Shown here in pieces: positions 34,397 to 42,950 of a stretch of DNA of 50,177 nucleotides. Under the pieces are notes generated by a model. The model was not told where the DNA came from. It was given only the letters and a program-made list of their open reading frames with translations, and did not search any database. The translations under genes and the position numbers were made by a program. This stretch comes from Planctomycetaceae bacterium (GTDB lineage: Bacteria > Planctomycetota > Planctomycetia > Planctomycetales > Planctomycetaceae): positions 1 through 50,177 of the forward strand of contig PBOJ01000080.1 of the NCBI GenBank assembly GCA_002724315.1, given 5' to 3'. Position 1 is the first letter of the stretch. Every line of letters starts with the position of its first letter.

Positions 34397-35968
34397 ATGA
34401 GACCTTCACCCCGTGTTCTTTCGGCAATTGGTGTGGCCTGCCTGGTCGGATTGTTGGCGACCGTTGGGAGGACCCGGACCGAACGGCCCGTCCAGGCGGC
34501 TGTTGGCCGGCCGGCGGCCGGTGTCGAACCACACTGGCAGTTGTTCCTCGATGACCACGTGATCGAGCGCAGCACCGGGTTCCGCCGCGTGGTGCATCCC
34601 CCCAGACCTCGCGGTGTGGTGCTGGAACCGGACCAGCCGTGGGAGACCCAGGGGCTGTCGATCATGCATGTCGGTCGGCGTCGCGACGGGAAGTTCGAGT
34701 GCTACTACCGGGTCCACGGTGAACGGGTTCTCTCCGACACGCACGCCTATGCCGTCAGCGACGACGGCATTCACTGGACCAAGCCCGATCTCGGACTGGT
34801 GCCGGCCCCAGGAGGTGGGAAGAGCAACCTGTTGCCGTGTGGTGCACCATTCGATGTGGGCTTTCTGGGCACGTCGCCGGATCCCGGGAAGCGGTACCTG
34901 CTGGGACTGGGCGACCACCCCCGTGGATTCAAGATGGAGATGTTCTTTGCCCGGGAACTGCCCGATTGGCAGAACGATCCAAAATGGAAGGACAAGCTGA
35001 CCCGTGCCGGCACGAAGCCGAGTTACAAGCTGGGTCTGAACTTCTGGGATCAGGCCACCAGGGAATGGGTCTTCATGCGGCAGAGTCCCAATCCCCCGCC
35101 GACACGGTGCATCGCACGATGGTCCACTAAGGACCTCAAGAACTGGGAAGTGAGGTCGGTGCTCTATCCTGACGCTCACGACAGCAGCGATCCGCGATCC
35201 TTTGACGAGGCCTACGGCATGCACGCGATGGTCACCGAGGGACTGGTGCTGGGGTTTATCGAATGGTTCAAAGGGGACCAGACGCGGCCGGACCTGGCGG
35301 TACTTGAACGCGAGTTGATCGGTCGAGTGCACATGAAGGGGCCGATGGAGACACGGATCGCTGTCAGTCGGGACGGCGGATTCACGTGGGATCGCACCGT
35401 CAGCCGAGAGGCCTGGATCCCGCACGGATCCCAGCCCAACAGTTACGATCGCCTGGTGGTGATGTACGCCTCGCCAGTCCGAAACGGCGACGAGGACTGG
35501 ATCTACGCCACCGTGATCGACGGTGACCACGCCAGTGGAATGGGCTACGGCCGACCGGGGCGGAGCCGTGGGGCGCTCTACACCCAGAAACACAATCGTT
35601 ACGTCAGCCTGCAGGCCGGCAACACGGCCCAGGTACTGATCACCAAGCCGATTCGGGTCACCGGCAGGACCCTGCAATTGAACGTCGACGGCAGCCGGGG
35701 CGAGGTGAAGGTGGGTGTCGGGATCGACAAGCCGATCACCATCTTTGACACAGTTGGTCACCTGCCCAGCTACATGGTTCGCGACCGACAGAATCGCACG
35801 CACTTGGAGCCGGGTTTCCAGGTCGGTCAATGCCGAGCGATCCACGCCAACAGCATCGAGCACACCGTCGAGTGGAAGGATTCGGACCTGCAGGTCCTGC
35901 AGGGGAAGACCGTCAGGCTCTACATCATGGTCCGCGACGCCAATGTCTTCGGGTTCCGCTTCAAGTAG
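34397..35968 (+). CDS. Secreted glycosidase-like five-bladed propeller protein
   Basis: 523 residues from ATG 34397; a signal peptide or anchor covers residues 5-25 (VLSAIGVACLVGLLATVG). The opening HWQLFLDDHVIERSTGFRRV and YAVSDDGIHWTKPDLGL, followed by AVSRDGGFTWDRT, belong to a planctomycete protein group often annotated as glycosyl hydrolase family 32/43-like. SDDGxxW and SRDGGxTW repeats fit propeller blades. The C-terminal 130 residues (VTGRTLQLNVDGSRGEVKVGV to NVFGFRFK) form an all-beta domain. A catalytic acid pair is not certain. It is followed after 96 bases by a DUF1501 gene on the same strand, possibly in one transcript. Confidence 0.8.
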   Translation: MRPSPRVLSAIGVACLVGLLATVGRTRTERPVQAAVGRPAAGVEPHWQLFLDDHVIERSTGFRRVVHPPRPRGVVLEPDQPWETQGLSIMHVGRRRDGKFECYYRVHGERVLSDTHAYAVSDDGIHWTKPDLGLVPAPGGGKSNLLPCGAPFDVGFLGTSPDPGKRYLLGLGDHPRGFKMEMFFARELPDWQNDPKWKDKLTRAGTKPSYKLGLNFWDQATREWVFMRQSPNPPPTRCIARWSTKDLKNWEVRSVLYPDAHDSSDPRSFDEAYGMHAMVTEGLVLGFIEWFKGDQTRPDLAVLERELIGRVHMKGPMETRIAVSRDGGFTWDRTVSREAWIPHGSQPNSYDRLVVMYASPVRNGDEDWIYATVIDGDHASGMGYGRPGRSRGALYTQKHNRYVSLQAGNTAQVLITKPIRVTGRTLQLNVDGSRGEVKVGVGIDKPITIFDTVGHLPSYMVRDRQNRTHLEPGFQVGQCRAIHANSIEHTVEWKDSDLQVLQGKTVRLYIMVRDANVFGFRFK

Positions 35969-36064
35969 GCGATGCGGTTTTGCGGGACTGTGCGTGGTTG
36001 CCCGGTGCAGAAGGCGTTCGATGGGCATTATCGTTTGGGGCCGAGCGGGCCGATATGGTAGAAC

Positions 36065-37453
36065 ATGAGCATGAATCAAGCACGTAATGATCGTTGTGCG
36101 GGGCCGGTGTCGCGGCGAACGTTCCTGGAGGCCGGCAGCCTGGCCCTGGGCGGGCTGACGTTGCCGGACCTGTTGGCGCGTCGAGCGGCCGCCCGGGAAA
36201 CCGGGCGAGGCGAGGCCGATACTTCGGTGATCCTGATCTGGCTTCAGGGTGGTCCCAGTCACATGGAGACCTACGACATGAAGCCGGAGGCCCCGGTCGA
36301 GTACGGCGGCCTGCTGAAGCCGATCCAGACCAAAGCTCCGGGGATGGACATCTGCGAACTGCTGCCGCTGCACGCCCGTGTTGCCGACAAGTTCAATGTC
36401 ATCCGCTCGATCTCGCATGGGTTCGCCAACCATGCCGGCGGTGCCGGGCGGTTTCTTTCCGGCTACAACCCGTTGCGGCCCCTGGATCCGAAGTCGCAGT
36501 TTCCCTGCCTGGGACCGGTGGTCTCCAAGATGCTGCAGGGCAAACGCGACCGGTCGATGCCCAACTACGTGGCCAGTGCGACCAACGTCTACGGTGGCGG
36601 CAGTGCCAGCCTCGGACCGGCCTACCTGCCGTTCGTGATTGGGGGCGATCCCAACGCCGCGAATTTCAAGGTCAACAACCTGTCGCTGGATCCGAAGGTC
36701 AAGGACCGGCTGGATGACCGTCGGTTGTTGCTGGGATCACTGGATCAGTTGCGTCGGGACGTCGACAACTCGCGATTGATGGATTCGATCGACAAGTTCA
36801 ACCAGGAAGCGATCAGCCTGCTGACCAGCGAGAAGGCACGGCGGGCGTTCGACATTTCCCAGGAGTCCCCGCACACCCGCGAGAAGTACGGTCGCCACAA
36901 GTGGGGGCAGCGGGCATTGCTGGCCCGACGGCTGGTCGAGGCGGGGACCAGCTTCGTGACGATGCAGATGCAGAGCGTGGGACTTCCCGGCGGCATCGGC
37001 AACTGGGACATTCACGCCGTCAACGGTCACCTTTACGATGACGCCAACGCCCGGCTGCCGGTCTTCGACAAGGCGGTCTCGGCCCTGGTCGACGACATCT
37101 ACCAGCGTGGCCTGGACAAGAAGGTGATGTTGATCGTGGCCGGCGAGTTCGGTCGGACCCCGCGGATCAATCCCCAGAAGGGCACCTCGTCGAAGGTGAT
37201 CCAGCCGGGTCGCGATCACTACCCCGGAGCGATGTCAGTGTTGATCTCCGGTGGCGGCATGGAAACCGGCCAGGTCATCGGCCAGACCACCGCCAAGGGT
37301 GTGCGGCCCAAGGAACGGCACCTCGATCCCAACGACCTGCTGGCAACCGTCTACCAGTTCCTGGGAATCGACTACGACGCGATGATTCCCGACACCAGTG
37401 GTCGACCGGTCCCGTTGATTCCCAACGGCACGCCGATCCGCGAACTGCTGTAG
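36065..37453 (+). CDS. DUF1501 domain-containing protein
   Basis: 462 residues from ATG 36065 (36071 also possible). The leader VSRRTFLEAGSLALGGLTLPDLL is Tat-like. Motifs: IWLQGGPSHMETYDMKPEAP, RSISHGFANHAGGAGRFLSGY, NWDIHAVNGHLYDDAN, GEFGRTPRINPQKG, PGRDHYPGAMSVLISGGG and TGQVIGQTTAKG. As in the copy at 7578, Tyr replaces Trp in GRDHW. It is the only DUF1501 on the plus strand besides the first gene. No DUF1553 neighbour. Function unknown; predicted exported. Confidence 0.92.
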   Translation: MSMNQARNDRCAGPVSRRTFLEAGSLALGGLTLPDLLARRAAARETGRGEADTSVILIWLQGGPSHMETYDMKPEAPVEYGGLLKPIQTKAPGMDICELLPLHARVADKFNVIRSISHGFANHAGGAGRFLSGYNPLRPLDPKSQFPCLGPVVSKMLQGKRDRSMPNYVASATNVYGGGSASLGPAYLPFVIGGDPNAANFKVNNLSLDPKVKDRLDDRRLLLGSLDQLRRDVDNSRLMDSIDKFNQEAISLLTSEKARRAFDISQESPHTREKYGRHKWGQRALLARRLVEAGTSFVTMQMQSVGLPGGIGNWDIHAVNGHLYDDANARLPVFDKAVSALVDDIYQRGLDKKVMLIVAGEFGRTPRINPQKGTSSKVIQPGRDHYPGAMSVLISGGGMETGQVIGQTTAKGVRPKERHLDPNDLLATVYQFLGIDYDAMIPDTSGRPVPLIPNGTPIRELL

Positions 37454-37587
37454 GGCGGCTGACCTGCGAAGCCATGTGCCCGGTTCCGAGCGGCCAGGGG
37501 CGGGTCCTTCAGACCGCGATTCGTCGATGCCGGGCGATGAAAAACGTCCGTCGAGGCCACAAGAAATTGTGCTCCGGCCGCTGAGTT

Positions 37588-38835
37588 CTACTCGGCGATC
37601 CCGTACAGGTGTGTCTTGGTTCTCAGGATCAGCAAGCCGTCGGTGACGGCCGGCGAGGCCATGAAACTGGCGTCAAGCGTGTTGGTGGCCAGTTTCCGGT
37701 AACGATTCGGGTCGGCTGCGAACACGTGGCACAGGCCCTTTTCCTCCTCGAAACAAAACACCCTCTCGCCGACCAGGATCGGCGAGGCGCAGTACTTGCC
37801 GGTGAGTCGCCTGGCCCAGCGGGTGCGGCCGGTTGCGGTGTCGACGCACGAAGCGATGCCGTCGTTGTTGACCATGTAGATCGCATCGCCGGACCGCACG
37901 ACTGACGGCCGGGAGGGAACTCCCCGCATCGTTGACCACTTGACGTGGGTCTTGGTGACATCGCCGCGGCCGTCGGGTCGGACGGCCATCAGCCGATTGG
38001 TGACATCGCCGCTGTTGAAGAACAGCAGACCCTTGTGGAACAGGGCCGGGCAGGCGGTGTTGGCACCGCCGTGCATGACCCGCCAGAGTTCCTCTCCGGT
38101 GGCCGGGTCATATGACATCGTGGCCAACGCGGCGGGGATGATCACCTGTGTGCGGCCGTTGTGGGTGATCACGCGGGCTGTGCAGAAGGCCTTCCTGTGC
38201 GCTCCACCGAGTCCACCAAAATCGACGTTGCGATCGGTTCGCCACAGCGTTTTTCCGGTTCGCTTGTCGAGTGCGACCACGTACTGGACGTCCGACCCGT
38301 CAAACGGCAGGAACATCTGGTTGCCGTGGATCGAGACGCTGCTGGCAGCACCACGGAAGTGATTGCAGGGCAGGTCGTTTCGTTTCCAGAGGACCTTGTA
38401 CGTTTCGGTGTCCAGGCAGGCGGTGCCCAGGCTGCCGAAGTGGATGTAGACGCGGCCTTCCTCGACCCATGCTGTGGACGAGGCATAACTGTTGAACGGG
38501 TCGCCGTACTGGGGTTTGACCGGCCTGAAGACGGTCTGGTCGTGGAGGATCTTTCCGGTTGTTTTGTCCAGGCACATCACGGCCAGCCGGCGGCCGTCAG
38601 CCGTCGCGGTTGTTACCCAGATCCGATTCTTCCACACGACCGGTGACGACCAGGCCTTGCCCCAGATTGCCGTTTTCCAGGCCACGTTCTTCGTCTCGCT
38701 CCACGTCGTGGGAATGCCGTTGGCCCGAGACGAACCGTCACCACGACCGCCGCGAAACTGGTTCCATTCCGGTTCGACGGCAGAAGCCGATGCGGTCACG
38801 ACCGAAAGGATCAGCAGCGTCAACAGGGTTTTCAT
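37588..38835 (-). CDS. Secreted PQQ-binding-like beta-propeller protein
   Basis: 415 residues from ATG 38835, chosen because a clean Sec signal peptide follows (MKTLLTLLILSVVTASASA). The mature part starts EPEWNQFRGGRGDGSS, the usual opening of planctomycete PQQ-like proteins. Repeats such as CLDKTTGKILHD, CLDTETYKVLWKR, ALDKRTGKTLWRT, YDPATGEELWRV and CVDTATGRTRWAR are the tryptophan-docking blades of a seven- or eight-bladed propeller. There is no dehydrogenase cytochrome domain and PQQ binding is unproven; a surface scaffold role is as likely. It lies 72 bases after the peptide importer operon on the same strand. Confidence 0.9.
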   Translation of the reverse strand: MKTLLTLLILSVVTASASAVEPEWNQFRGGRGDGSSRANGIPTTWSETKNVAWKTAIWGKAWSSPVVWKNRIWVTTATADGRRLAVMCLDKTTGKILHDQTVFRPVKPQYGDPFNSYASSTAWVEEGRVYIHFGSLGTACLDTETYKVLWKRNDLPCNHFRGAASSVSIHGNQMFLPFDGSDVQYVVALDKRTGKTLWRTDRNVDFGGLGGAHRKAFCTARVITHNGRTQVIIPAALATMSYDPATGEELWRVMHGGANTACPALFHKGLLFFNSGDVTNRLMAVRPDGRGDVTKTHVKWSTMRGVPSRPSVVRSGDAIYMVNNDGIASCVDTATGRTRWARRLTGKYCASPILVGERVFCFEEEKGLCHVFAADPNRYRKLATNTLDASFMASPAVTDGLLILRTKTHLYGIAE

Positions 38836-38907
38836 GGGTTGGTCTCGTGCCGGGGAAGGGACGCGGCAGGCCTCATCGATGCGGCAGCCACCGGTCGCTG
38901 GCAATTG

Positions 38908-40767
38908 TCAGTCAGTCGATTGACGAATCTGTCGCCGGTGTTGGACGAGTTCACGGATGTGGTCGAGGTCGTCGCGGGGTGTCGCGGCAATCAACTCCCG
39001 GGTGTAGTCTTCGCTCGGGTTCCGGTAAATCGCTTCGGACGGTCCGAACTCCACGAACTTGCCGTCCTTCATCACGGCCATCATGTCGGCCATGAATTTC
39101 ACCACCGACAGGTCGTGGCTGATGAAAATGTAGGTCAGGCCCCGCCGTTCCTGCAGGTCGTTGAGCAGGTTCAGGACCTGGGCCTGCACCGATACGTCCA
39201 GCGCCGAGACCGATTCGTCACAGACGATGAATTCCGGCTCGACGGCCAGCGCCCTCGCGATGCAGATCCGCTGCCGCTGGCCTCCGGAGAATTCGTGCGG
39301 GTAGCGGCCCAGGTGTTCGCTGAGCAAACCGACTTCCTCGAGCAGGCTGGCCGCCCGGTCGACGCGATCACGCCGCGAACTGCCGATGCCGTGCAGGGCC
39401 ATCGGTTCGGATAGCGCCGCCTGCACGGTCATTCGTGGGTTCATCGATCCGTAGGGATCCTGGAAGATGATCTGCATCCGGTTCCGCAGCTGCCGCAGTC
39501 CGTGGCGGTCCAGCGCGTTGATGTTGTTACCGTCAAAATGCATCGATCCCCCGGTGGGACGGACGAGTCGCAGCAGTGCCCGGCCGGCGGTGGTCTTGCC
39601 ACAGCCGCTTTCCCCGACCAGCCCCAGGGTCTGGCCACGGAAGATGTCGAACGTGATGCCGTCGACCGCCTTGACGTGCCCGACGGTCTTCATCAACACG
39701 CCCTTGCGGACCGGGAAATGGACTTTCAGGTTGCGGACCTTGACCAGGGGGTCCTGAGCCGCTTCGACCGGAATGGCCTCGCGGCCGTAGGAAGCCGGAT
39801 CCTCCGCAAAACCGAGTGCCTGCAACTGGGACTCGGGGTGCAACAGCCGTCCACGACCGTGATTCCGGAAGTAATCCAGCCGTTCATCGGTCATGGTCTT
39901 TTCGGTGATTTCGAGTTCCCCGTCGGGCTGCTCGACCGTGTCCATGTAGTCCGAGACTGTCGGCAAACGCTTGTAGGGCGAGTCGAGCCGGGGACGGCAG
40001 GCCAGCAGGCCCCGGGTGTAGGGGTGCTGGGGGGTCTCGTAGAGACTCAGCACGTCGCCCTGTTCCATCACTTTGCCGTGGTACATCACGATCACGTGGT
40101 CGGCGATTTCGGCGATCACTCCCAGGTCGTGGGTGATGAACAGCACGGCCATCTGTCGCTGGTCCCGCAACTCGCGGATCAGGTCAAGGATCTGTTTCTG
40201 GATCGTGACGTCCAGTGCGGTGGTCGGTTCGTCGGCGATCAGCAGGCTGGGATTGCAGGAGAGGGCCATGGCGATCATCACCCGCTGTTTCTGGCCGCCG
40301 GACATCTGGTGAGGATAGTAGTCCAGTCGCGACTCGGGATCGGGGATGCCCACTTCCTCGAACAACTCGATCGTGCGGTCCCGGGCCTCGGACTTGCTGA
40401 CCCGCTGGTGCTGGATGATGGCCTCCATCACCTGGTGGCCGACCTTGTGCACCGGGTTCAGCGACGACATCGGTTCCTGGAAGATCATGCTGATCTCCGA
40501 ACCCCGGATCTTCCGCATCTCCTTTTCGGGCAGTCCGACCAGGTCCTGTCCCAGGAACGAGATGCTGCCCGAATGCACCTGGGCGGTAGCCGCCAGCAGC
40601 CGCATGATCGTCAGCGACGTGACCGACTTGCCCGACCCCGATTCTCCGACGACGCCCAGCGTGTGTCCGGGTTCGATCTGGAACGAGACATCATCGACCG
40701 CCTTGACCACACCTCGTTCGATGTGGAAGTACGTCTGCAGGTTCTGGACGTCGATGACGGCTGTCAT
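38908..40767 (-). CDS. Peptide ABC importer, fused double ATPase (YejF-like)
   Basis: 619 residues with two complete ABC domains. Domain 1: Walker A GESGSGKS (about 41-48), signature MSGGQKQR, Walker [13 protein letters not shown] and the peptide-importer tail [13 protein letters not shown]. Domain 2: Walker [10 protein letters not shown], signature FSGGQRQR and Walker [13 protein letters not shown], where Ser follows the catalytic Glu in place of the usual Pro. A single-chain DppD-DppF arrangement is the YejF form in Escherichia coli. It is the last gene of the importer operon, starting six bases before the preceding stop position. It powers uptake of oligopeptides or related molecules from the periplasm. 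Confidence 0.93.
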   Translation of the reverse strand: MTAVIDVQNLQTYFHIERGVVKAVDDVSFQIEPGHTLGVVGESGSGKSVTSLTIMRLLAATAQVHSGSISFLGQDLVGLPEKEMRKIRGSEISMIFQEPMSSLNPVHKVGHQVMEAIIQHQRVSKSEARDRTIELFEEVGIPDPESRLDYYPHQMSGGQKQRVMIAMALSCNPSLLIADEPTTALDVTIQKQILDLIRELRDQRQMAVLFITHDLGVIAEIADHVIVMYHGKVMEQGDVLSLYETPQHPYTRGLLACRPRLDSPYKRLPTVSDYMDTVEQPDGELEITEKTMTDERLDYFRNHGRGRLLHPESQLQALGFAEDPASYGREAIPVEAAQDPLVKVRNLKVHFPVRKGVLMKTVGHVKAVDGITFDIFRGQTLGLVGESGCGKTTAGRALLRLVRPTGGSMHFDGNNINALDRHGLRQLRNRMQIIFQDPYGSMNPRMTVQAALSEPMALHGIGSSRRDRVDRAASLLEEVGLLSEHLGRYPHEFSGGQRQRICIARALAVEPEFIVCDESVSALDVSVQAQVLNLLNDLQERRGLTYIFISHDLSVVKFMADMMAVMKDGKFVEFGPSEAIYRNPSEDYTRELIAATPRDDLDHIRELVQHRRQIRQSTD

Positions 40768-40773
40768 GGTGGA

Positions 40774-41868
40774 TCAGTTCCCCGGGTCTGCAAGGCGAGG
40801 ATCGGTGGCTTCCTGGATTCCCTCGCCGATCAGGTTGTACGCCAGGACGGTCAGGAAGATGCCCATTCCCGGGAAGACCAATTGCCACCAGTAACCCGAC
40901 TGCAGAGTTTCGCGGCCGGAGTTGAGGATCGTGCCCCAGCTGGGGTTTGGTGGCGGGGCGCCAAAGCCCAGCAGGCTCAGGGCGGCTTCAACCTGGATGC
41001 CCGCTGCGATTCCGAAGGCGATCGGGACCATGACCGGGGCCAGCGCATTGGGCAGCACGTGGCGGAACATGATCCTCGTGCGGCTGGCCCCCAGGCACCG
41101 CGCCGCCGCCACGAACTCGGTTTCCCGCAGCTTGAGGAACTCGCCACGTGTCAGGCGGGCCATGCTGGTCCACCCGGTCAGGCCCAGCAGCATCATGATG
41201 TTCCAGATGCTGACGTCCTCGATCACCGCCTGCAGGGAGAGGATCAGTACCAGCGCCGGCACGCACATCACCACCTCGATCACACGGCTGATCACCAGGT
41301 CGACGATGCCACCCATGTACCCGGCTATGGCTCCCAGCGTGATTCCGATCGTCGCAGCGATGCCGGTGGAGACAAACCCCACCAGCAGGGCGATTCGTGT
41401 GCCGTGCACCATGCTGGCAAAGACGTCGAACCCGGTCTTGTAGGTGCCGAACCAGTTCTTGCTGGTGGGTTGTCCCTTGGCTCCGTAGGGGTTGCCCTTC
41501 ATTCCCTCCCATTCGTTCCGGCGGACCGGGCGGTGGGGATCCTGGTAGACCAGCGGCCAGATGGCCCAGCTGTCGGGGTCCTTCCGCTTGAGGTTCCGGG
41601 GGTAGATCCGGCGGAAGCGGTCCTTCTGGAAGATCGGGTTTTCCCACGTGCGGTTGTAGTAGCCCATGCAGGGGAAGTAGATGCTGCCCTTGTAGCGGCA
41701 GACGATCGGCTTGGTGCCGGCGATCATTGGCGAGAAGACGGCGATCATCGACAGGACGCCGATGAAATACAGGGCGAACATGCTGAGCTTGCGTCGCCGG
41801 AAACGGTGCCACGACTGCTGCCAGAAGCCGGCCGACACCACCACGCTGTCACGGTCTTTTTGGTTCAT
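40774..41868 (-). CDS. Peptide ABC importer permease (DppC/YejE-like)
   Basis: 364 residues from ATG 41868, four bases after the stop of the preceding permease gene. After the first transmembrane segment (ALYFIGVLSMIAVFSPMI) there is a periplasmic insertion of about 100 residues (YKGSIYFPCMGYYNRTW to NWFGTYKTGFDVFA), a hallmark of the YejE branch and absent from ordinary DppC. The EAA-loop region FVAAARCLGASRTRIMFRHVLPNALAP contacts the ATPase. Five to six membrane segments. It forms the pore with the gene before it. Confidence 0.92.
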   Translation of the reverse strand: MNQKDRDSVVVSAGFWQQSWHRFRRRKLSMFALYFIGVLSMIAVFSPMIAGTKPIVCRYKGSIYFPCMGYYNRTWENPIFQKDRFRRIYPRNLKRKDPDSWAIWPLVYQDPHRPVRRNEWEGMKGNPYGAKGQPTSKNWFGTYKTGFDVFASMVHGTRIALLVGFVSTGIAATIGITLGAIAGYMGGIVDLVISRVIEVVMCVPALVLILSLQAVIEDVSIWNIMMLLGLTGWTSMARLTRGEFLKLRETEFVAAARCLGASRTRIMFRHVLPNALAPVMVPIAFGIAAGIQVEAALSLLGFGAPPPNPSWGTILNSGRETLQSGYWWQLVFPGMGIFLTVLAYNLIGEGIQEATDPRLADPGN

Positions 41869-41872
41869 CGTC

Positions 41873-42865
41873 TCAGCTGTACCTGATCCGTGGATCGACG
41901 AAGGCATAAAGGATGTCGGCCAGGAGCTGACCCGAGAGGGTCAGTATCGAGAACATCAGCGTCAGGCTCATGATTGTCGGGTAGTCGCGACCGAGGATCG
42001 ATTCGAAGAACAGCAGGCCCATGCCCTGCCAGTTGAAGATGCCCTCGAGGATGATCGCTCCACCGAGCAGGCCGGGCAGGGTCAGCCCCAGCAGGGTCAC
42101 AAAGGGAATCAGCGTGTTCCGGAACGCGTGGTGAATCAGGACGCGGATCGGTCCCAGGCCCTTGGCCCGGGCCGTGCGGATGTAGTCCTGGCGGATCACC
42201 TCTTCCATGTTCGCTTTGACGAACCGGCAGTAGTAGGCGAGGCTGCCGTAGGTGAAGCAGGTGACCGGCAGGATCATGTGCTGGAAGGTGTCCCACGCCT
42301 GGGCCATGTCACCCAGGGTCTCGTAATCGTTGCTCTGGTTGCCCATCAGCGGAAGTTCCAGCCACGTCCCCTCCAGCTTCACGGCGAACAGCAACTGCAG
42401 GAACAGCGCGGCGACAAACGAAGGAAACGAGTACAGCATGTAGAGCACAAAGCTCATGCTGCGTTCGTCGGGGCGACCACTGCGGACGGTCGCGTACAGC
42501 CCCATGGGCACCGCCAGCAGGTAGCTCAACAGCAGCGATGTCACCGACAACTGCAGCGTGGGGCCGACCCGTTGGGCGATCAGTTCCGCTACGGGTTTTT
42601 TCTGGGAGTAGCTGGTCCCCATGTTCAGCGTGGCTGCGTTCTTCAGCCACTGCCAGTAGGCCTCGTGCAACGGTTTGTCCAGGCCGTAGACCGCTCGCAT
42701 CCGTTCGATATCGGCCTTGCTGGGCATCTTGCTCGGGTCCATCATCGCCGGATCGGTGTCCAGCGGGCTGCCCGGCATCGAACGGATCAGTCCGTAGATC
42801 ATGCAGGTGATCAGGCCAAGCGTCAGCAGCCCGACCAGCAGGCGGCGAACCAGATAGCTGACCAT
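41873..42865 (-). CDS. Peptide ABC importer permease (DppB/YejB-like)
   Basis: 330 residues. The N-terminus YLVRRLLVGLLTLGLITCMIYGLIRSMPG is typical of DppB/OppB, and DIERMRAVYGLDKPL is the usual following segment. The EAA loop is DYIRTARAKGLGPIRVLIHHAFRNTLIP, and the end reads DILYAFVDPRIRYS. Six membrane segments. It follows the binding-protein gene after 85 bases that include a 7-bp hairpin, and is followed at four bases by the second permease. Confidence 0.93.
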   Translation of the reverse strand: MVSYLVRRLLVGLLTLGLITCMIYGLIRSMPGSPLDTDPAMMDPSKMPSKADIERMRAVYGLDKPLHEAYWQWLKNAATLNMGTSYSQKKPVAELIAQRVGPTLQLSVTSLLLSYLLAVPMGLYATVRSGRPDERSMSFVLYMLYSFPSFVAALFLQLLFAVKLEGTWLELPLMGNQSNDYETLGDMAQAWDTFQHMILPVTCFTYGSLAYYCRFVKANMEEVIRQDYIRTARAKGLGPIRVLIHHAFRNTLIPFVTLLGLTLPGLLGGAIILEGIFNWQGMGLLFFESILGRDYPTIMSLTLMFSILTLSGQLLADILYAFVDPRIRYS

Positions 42866-42926
42866 TGGCGAAACCCGTAACCAGGCAACGCCGTCCCCAG
42901 CGTCGCATCCGTGCTCACAGTGTCAT

Positions 42927-42945
42927 GACCCTGTCCTGCAGGGTC
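42927..42945 (-). repeat. Intercistronic hairpin after the binding-protein gene
   Basis: GACCCTG (42927-42933) and CAGGGTC (42939-42945) form a perfect 7-bp stem with a five-base loop, six bases beyond the binding-protein stop. No T-run follows. Hairpins in this place often protect the upstream mRNA and raise the amount of binding protein over permease; that role is inference. Confidence 0.4.
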
Positions 42946-42950
42946 TCACG

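Noticed and set aside
34406..36433. Very long minus-strand open frame (675 codons) opposite the glycosidase-like gene
   Set aside because: Translation is low-complexity His/Arg/Val-rich without family motifs and lies wholly antisense to better genes; a by-product of high GC.
39502..41886. 794-codon plus-strand open frame opposite the peptide importer genes
   Set aside because: Antisense to two ABC genes with complete motifs; no ribosome site and no recognisable protein sequence.
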